DNA of 64,000 bases from contig CM034241.1 of assembly GCA_019916065.1 (NCBI GenBank), positions 9,399,223 to 9,463,222 of the forward strand, in the 5' to 3' direction. Position numbers and translations under genes: made by a program. Positions 61,701 through 64,000 of the stretch are shown piece by piece. How positions within the stretch are numbered: position 1 is the stretch's first letter; the number at the start of each line of letters is the position of its first letter. The stretch is from Vitellaria paradoxa (taxonomy: Eukaryota > Streptophyta > Magnoliopsida > Ericales > Sapotaceae). The notes beneath the pieces were generated by a model. That model did no database searches. It worked only from the letters and a program-made list of their open reading frames with translations, and was not told where the DNA came from.

Positions 61701-62885
61701 TTTTGAATTTTGTTGATTTTTTTGGAAGTGTAAGTTGGGCTTCTTGTGAGGTATTTTTGTTTTTGGAGTGGCATTCCCTTGATGTACTTTTTAATATATT
61801 GATTACTTCTCAAAACATATATTCTAGCTTTGACTTGCTAAAATAATGATAATATTGAAGAGATAACATTTCACTGATGGAGCAACACCAATAGCATTTG
61901 CAAACATTAACTGGATGTTTGATACTTGAAAATAAAATTAAAACACCAATGCAAATGTATTTAGAAGTTACAACTATGAGGAGTTCTACATGGTATGAAT
62001 ATTAACAAGTGAAAAAACAAAATACTCAATTGATGAACTTGAATTAAGGACTACATGATAGTATATATTTGATCCAAACATTTCAAAACCCACACAAAAG
62101 CCCTGTTTCTGTGCCCAGACTCTGAGAGAGTTTCCACATGATCCAATGCATCTTATCCATGTCAAAGCATGAAATCACGTGTGTTTTTGAGGATACAATT
62201 GCTATAACTGAAGACAAACCATCCGGAAAGCCAGAATGCTGTAGCAAGATTCAGGCTGTGAACCCCCCCCCCCAAAAAAAAAAAATAATAATAATAATAA
62301 TAATACAGGGAATAAAGGTTTAAACCACACCTGATAGGACTCAGAATACCTCTTGCTAATCCAATTAAAATACAGCGAAGAAATTCTTCTTCTTCTTCAA
62401 TTTTTTTTTTTTTTTAACTCTATATGCAACACGAAATGTACTATTCTTAAAACAGTGGAATTCGAAGATAGCCGAATACAATGCTAATCAGAAAATATAA
62501 TTCATAAGCACAATTGAGCATTGCATACCTTGTAAAAAGTATTGAAAAGGTTACACAACAGCTGAAGAGAATGAACACTTGTTTCACGATGCCATTCATC
62601 TCCGGAATAGGTCAAACCCTCTTTTCCAGCATGCCTCACATGGTCAAAAATAGGAAACAAGACACGATGGAAAATGCTCTCCCAGAATGGCGATGAGAAC
62701 TTGTTACCTCTTTCATTCAGCAAGTCAAACAACACCTCTAGTGCACAGCTTCTGACCTCTGGTCTTGGATCAGAAGTCAGGTCAGATAAACCAGCCAGCA
62801 TTGGGAACCAATAATGTTCAGTCACATCATAAGTTGTATCCACATTGACATCAATGGGCTTCAAAGCACCACCAGGTATAAGGCC
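36721..62885 (-). CDS. BIG5: ARF guanine-nucleotide exchange factor of the BIG5 type, C-terminal part (nine exons; 5' end outside window)
   Basis: Minus-strand exons: 62885-62529, 61041-60875, 60807-60569, 60482-60304, 58355-58239, 56801-56665, 56550-56217, 38716-38621 and 36783-36721 (1689 nt, 562 aa, TAG at 36723-36721). Every intron is GT-AG and every junction keeps phase. Conserved stretches include [81 protein letters not shown] and [11 protein letters not shown], which I recognise as the HDS-type C-terminal region of plant BIG5 (MIN7/BEN1). The Sec7 catalytic domain would lie upstream, outside the window. BIG proteins activate ARF GTPases at the trans-Golgi/early endosome. BIG5 is linked to immunity and PIN recycling in Arabidopsis. 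The frame is intact. The oddity is the 17.5-kb penultimate-exon intron filled by nested retrotransposons. Confidence 0.9.
37014..37210. mobile_element. MITE in last BIG5 intron
   Basis: TAGGCTCCATTTGGGAAG at the left and TCTTCCCAAACTAAGCCTTA at the right are inverted ends. The interior has T and A runs. Confidence 0.5.
37705..37962. mobile_element. Foldback MITE in last BIG5 intron
   Basis: GCTATGTTTGGAACATGAATT at the left is the inverse of AATTCCATATTCCAAACATAAC at the right. Inner arms (GAAGGGAAA / TTTCCCTTC) also pair. Confidence 0.6.
38621..38716 (-). CDS. BIG5: BIG5-like gene, penultimate exon
   Basis: 96 nt, 32 codons, reading [17 protein letters not shown] and onward to LVCCEQ, bounded by TTTCAG on the acceptor side and GTAATC at the donor. 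It follows directly in phase from the exon ending ...SPIIVK at 56217, 17.5 kb upstream in the gene. Confidence 0.88.
39475..40163 (-). mobile_element. 5'-truncated LINE (L1-type) fragment inside the old copia 5' LTR
   Basis: The minus strand at 40158-39859 encodes a peptide with [16 protein letters not shown] and [12 protein letters not shown], which resembles the zinc-binding domain (zf-RVT) at the C-terminus of plant LINE reverse transcriptases. The 3' end is an A tail (plus-strand T run at 39474-39483) preceded by ACTTACT. Flanks TAAGCATTATTAT (39462-39474) and TAAGTATTATAAT (40164-40176) match at 11 of 13 positions. The LTR sequence resumes directly after the right flank. Confidence 0.65.
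40249..40545. mobile_element. Mutator-like MITE inside the old copia 5' LTR
   Basis: Inverted ends GTAAATTATACC and TAGTTTACCC, inner pair ACTTTGCCCC / GGGGCAAAGT. The flanks TTATTACAAA (40249-40258) and TTATGACAAA (40535-40544) match at 9 of 10 positions. The 3' LTR of the host element at about 56010-56045 runs uninterrupted through this point, confirming the insertion. Confidence 0.65.
40602..41063. other. Old copia internal region, 5' part, nothing clearly coding
   Basis: Begins with a degenerate tRNA-Met primer-binding-like sequence. A minus-strand frame is open at 40806-41063 (with [16 protein letters not shown]), but I cannot assign it. It may be chance or further repeat debris. Confidence 0.35.
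41064..41495. mobile_element. MITE with CTAAGAAG ends and 8- to 9-bp target duplication
   Basis: The element is 41072-41486. TIRs CTAAGAAGCACGGATAC and GTATCCATACTTCTTAG. GTCATAAC(C) is repeated exactly at 41064-41072 and 41487-41495. The arms contain repeated TATCCGTATCC motifs and the centre is AT-rich. The duplication length fits hAT or Mutator. The one-base ambiguity at the junction prevents a choice. Confidence 0.75.
41702..41873. repeat. Diverged tandem duplication of about 85 bp
   Basis: Two consecutive units share the order ACAATTGTCAC / TTTTATTTTG / GAGCCTAATATTTATTCT / TTGTTCTT...GAACAATG with roughly 75-80 percent similarity by eye. They end 6 bp before the Ty3 target site. Confidence 0.5.
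41884..42393 (+). repeat. 5' LTR of the Ty3/gypsy element
   Basis: 510 bp, TG...CA. Includes an 11-bp segment (around 42165-42175) and a short CTCCATT stretch near 42209-42216 that are missing from the 3' LTR. Confidence 0.9.
42439..47173 (+). pseudogene. Ty3/gypsy gag-pol remnant, multiple stops and frameshifts
   Basis: Visible parts: gag from an ATG at 42439 with early stops; zinc knuckle CFKCGGKEH at 43465, its last Cys replaced by Tyr (43504-43506); protease [12 protein letters not shown] at about 43746-43781, interrupted by a 41-bp insertion; reverse transcriptase 44305-44860 with [12 protein letters not shown] and a YFDD box in a shifted frame near 44830; RNase H 44882-45600; integrase 45774-46487 with the HHCC region and two catalytic Asp, but Lys where the catalytic Glu is expected (in DGQTKVINR); a chromodomain at 46898-47060 (VRWKGKP). 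Several stops are TGG or CAG codons changed to TGA or TAG, consistent with decay of methylated DNA. The element cannot move autonomously. Confidence 0.88.
43777..43832 (-). mobile_element. Poly(A)-only insertion in the Ty3 protease frame with 15-bp target duplication
   Basis: TCACAAGCGCTTGTT occurs at 43777-43791 and again exactly at 43818-43832. Between them are a T run and GGGGTAATTA (26 nt), that is TAATTACCCC plus a poly(A) tail on the minus strand. The protease frame continues smoothly if this 41-bp gain is ignored. It is not a multiple of three, so it frameshifts the pol frame. Confidence 0.78.
47121..47613 (+). repeat. 3' LTR of the Ty3/gypsy element
   Basis: 493 bp, directly after the polypurine tract, ending GAGCTGCATCA before the TCTAC duplication. 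Confidence 0.9.
47619..48407 (+). other. Old copia internal segment between the two younger insertions
   Basis: No intact frame. The composition and a short [14 protein letters not shown] run in a broken frame near 47790 are compatible with copia gag, but this is weak. It continues on the far side of the young copia at 53789. Confidence 0.4.
48408..48606 (-). repeat. 3' LTR of the young copia
   Basis: 199 bp, terminating in the canonical CA on the minus strand. The gag-pol stop codon is 7 bp from it. Confidence 0.9.
48614..52926 (-). pseudogene. Copia gag-pol polyprotein with one frameshift and two stops
   Basis: The frame starts at the ATG at 52926 ([13 protein letters not shown]) and ends with TGA at 48614. 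Parts in order: gag; zinc knuckle [15 protein letters not shown] near 52065-52107; protease [13 protein letters not shown] near 51796-51833; GAG-pre-integrase; integrase core with D, D and E in [15 protein letters not shown] and [10 protein letters not shown]; reverse transcriptase with [11 protein letters not shown] near 49540-49570; RNase H with DADWAGN and the SSAEAEYRA motif. Breaks: an apparent single-base loss in an A run near 52840, a TAA near 52766 and a TAA at 51163-51161. Two zinc-binding positions of the integrase N-terminus also look replaced (a WHVRLGL context and CEAF). The remaining 817- and 517-codon stretches are clean, so decay has only begun. Confidence 0.9.
52927..53589 (-). 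other. Untranslated leader of the young copia, with GC-rich core
   Basis: Between the 5' LTR/primer site and the gag ATG. It includes a tandem duplication of about 43 bp (CCTCCGCAACCGTAGAACAA at about 52976 and 53019), a GC-rich block at about 53213-53470 that contrasts with the AT-rich element, and two T runs (53498-53513 and 53545-53560), each next to a GCTGCTACAGT-like motif. No protein recognised. Confidence 0.6.
53590..53788 (-). repeat. 5' LTR of the young copia
   Basis: 199 bp. Its inner terminus reads CG instead of CA on the minus strand, one of the few differences from the other LTR. Confidence 0.88.
53789..55925 (+). pseudogene. Remnant of old Ty1/copia pol
   Basis: Broken plus-strand frames keep recognisable order: a protease-like region (VTFANGPL and [12 protein letters not shown]) at 53790-54070, an integrase-like region near 54370-54600, a reverse-transcriptase start ([23 protein letters not shown], split by changes) near 55390-55470, and the RNase H tail ([13 protein letters not shown] and the HFV-type end) at 55640-55860. 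Many stops and indels. It belongs to the element ending at 56093. Confidence 0.7.
55926..56093 (+). repeat. 3' LTR of the old copia
   Basis: 168 bp, TG...CA, with a TATA-like TTTATTATAAATA. Its uninterrupted sequence serves as reference for the two insertions in the 5' LTR. Confidence 0.65.
57709..58185. mobile_element. MITE (copy 2 of the GGCTCGTTTGGA family) in BIG5 intron
   Basis: Starts GGGTGCATTTGGAGTA and ends near CTCCAACCGCACAC. It shares the GATAAATTGAGATAAAA, GCAACAATGGTACTCATTT and CTTTCGAC motifs with 22759-23107, but its hairpin motif ACCGTGGGAA...TTCCCAC(A/G)GATTC is present twice. Confidence 0.62.
58356..60303 (-). other. BIG5 intron, 1948 bp
   Basis: Holds the (AC)n tract, a poly(A) run at 59509-59532 preceded by ACTTACCCCC, and unremarkable AT-rich sequence. 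No extra exon recognised between the exons ending at 60304 and starting at 58355. Confidence 0.6.
58672..58702. repeat. (AC)n microsatellite in BIG5 intron
   Basis: About 15 uninterrupted AC units, preceded by a C-rich tract (CCCCCCTCCCCCC) at 58644-58657. Confidence 0.88.
61042..62528 (-). other. BIG5 intron, 1487 bp
   Basis: AT-rich, with a C10A13(TAA)n compound simple repeat near 62267-62305. No additional coding segment; the exons on both sides join in phase. Confidence 0.6.
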
Positions 62886-64000
62886 CTGAAAATAACAAAT
62901 TTCTTTTAATAGGAAACATAATAAGGAAAATGTTTTGGAAAAACATAAATTCCAGTTGTAAAGAGATTTTTTCACAATGCAAACAAGAGAGAAAGGATAT
63001 CCTGTAGCTGACCTTTAAATTGAACTTATATTTAAATCAATCCCCAGGAAATTACCTATTAAATTATTTCAATAACCATTTTCCTGAAAGAACCTTATAG
63101 AAAATGTCAATAGTTGTACTAGCACAACCTGCACACTGATTGTCTTATACATTCACCAAAATCGTGAAAAAATCTCAAAAATTGAGTAGACTATAACTAG
63201 GCCCCCCCCCCCCAAAAAAAAGGAAAAAATAACTTGATTATCCTCATATTATAATACCTTTAAGCTATGTTTGAGTATGACTGAATGGACTTGAATGAAA
63301 ATTCCCACAATGCATTCTCATTCCTTTGTTTTGTATATTTTAAGTGAAGTGAGAAAGCCATTCCAAGAAAATGTGGGCATGGCAATCCCACTGTTGAGAG
63401 GGGGGGTCGCAGGAAGCAAATACAAAAACAAATGAAGGCTGCCGCCCACCTTCACCACCAACTTCCCCCACCCTCTGGGGCTGCCCCCACCCATCACCAC
63501 CTTCCACTGCCATCCTCCACCATTTTTTTTTTTGGCTTAATTTTAATTTAATCTAACTAATATTAAAATAAAAATGGCCATTTTAGGATTATTTAATTTG
63601 GCAACCAAACAAGGGCATAGGAATTGCAATTCCATTGCATTCCCATATTCATTTCATTCCAACTTTCATTTCCATTTCATACCGCAAACCAAGTGTAACC
63701 TTAATCAGGGCCGGCCCTTGGCCCACGGTTGCCCAAGGTTACTGGGTCAGGGCCCTTGCCCTTGGCTACTGGTGGTTAGGCCCTTGCCCTTGGCCCAGGG
63801 TTGCCCAAGCCCAAGGGTTTGCTGGGCTCACCCCTAGGCCGGGCCTGACCTTAATATTCAAAAGCCATGTCATGGCTGAAGGACATAATAACAATGTGAA
63901 CGCATTAAAAAGAAAAGGTTTGTGACAGTTAGACTGAAGTTAATAAAATTTCTCTTCAGAAACATTTTTGTTAGAAAAATGGGGAATATAGCCTTTAAAG
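62886..64000 (-). other. BIG5 upstream intron, no exon recognised
   Basis: The acceptor TTATTTTCAG at 62886-62895 shows that the gene continues upstream, but no further exon of the family is visible in the last 1.1 kb. It contains a poly(C)/poly(A) run near 63202-63219, MITE-like sequence at about 63250-63700 (the CATTCCATT-type arms) and a hAT MITE. Confidence 0.55.
63698..63855. mobile_element. hAT-type MITE with perfect 8-bp target duplication
   Basis: The body is 63706-63847 (142 bp), TIRs CAGGGCCGGCCC and GGGCCGGGCCTG. ACCTTAAT is repeated exactly at 63698-63705 and 63848-63855. The interior is GC-rich with repeated GCCCTTG / CTTGGC units, unlike every other MITE here. Confidence 0.78.

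Noticed and set aside
1..64000. CRISPR arrays, bacterial operons, phage or organellar insertions
   Set aside because: No regularly spaced repeats of that kind. All genes have spliceosomal introns and plant-type products.

Overview
The window is nuclear DNA of a flowering plant, almost certainly a eudicot. Three genes are visible, all with GT-AG introns, and most of the rest is AT-rich DNA full of transposon debris. I see no bacterial, organellar, CRISPR or operon-like structure. The species cannot be named from the sequence alone.

Layout. (1) 1-8374, + strand: the 3' part of an NRDE2-type gene (nuclear RNA silencing / exosome-associated HAT-repeat protein), six exons, the 5' part lying outside the window. 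(2) 8375-12737: spacer with microsatellites, MITEs and one unexplained GC-rich patch. (3) 12738-16480, - strand: a complete type-I pectin methylesterase gene (signal peptide, inhibitor-like PRO region, RKLL processing site, catalytic domain), three exons, 515 aa. (4) 16481-36720: about 20 kb without a recognisable gene. It holds MITEs, a tRNA-like SINE, two long-TIR Mutator-like elements with 9-bp target duplications, one of them carrying LTR-type insertions nested two deep, a solo-LTR-like element, and a 27-bp poly(A) insertion. (5) 36721-62885 and beyond, - strand: the 3' part of an ARF-GEF gene of the BIG5 type. Nine exons are visible. The last two (52 codons) are separated from the others by a 17.5-kb intron.

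The most interesting structure is that 17.5-kb intron. Its length is almost entirely explained by one old Ty1/copia element (39457-56093, TSD TCTTC) that became a landing pad for a LINE fragment, two MITEs, a decayed Ty3/gypsy chromodomain element (41884-47613, TSD TCTAC) and a young Ty1/copia element (48408-53788) whose 199-bp LTRs differ at about three positions. Removing the old element and one target copy leaves an intron of about 0.86 kb. The young copia is in the same orientation as the gene, so its LTR processing signals could affect transcription through to the last two exons.

The three host genes act in different processes (nuclear RNA surveillance, cell-wall pectin modification, trans-Golgi/endosome traffic), and nothing suggests they work together. 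Exon boundaries were derived by hand from splice sites and reading-phase continuity. Family assignments come from recognition of the protein sequences, not from a database search.
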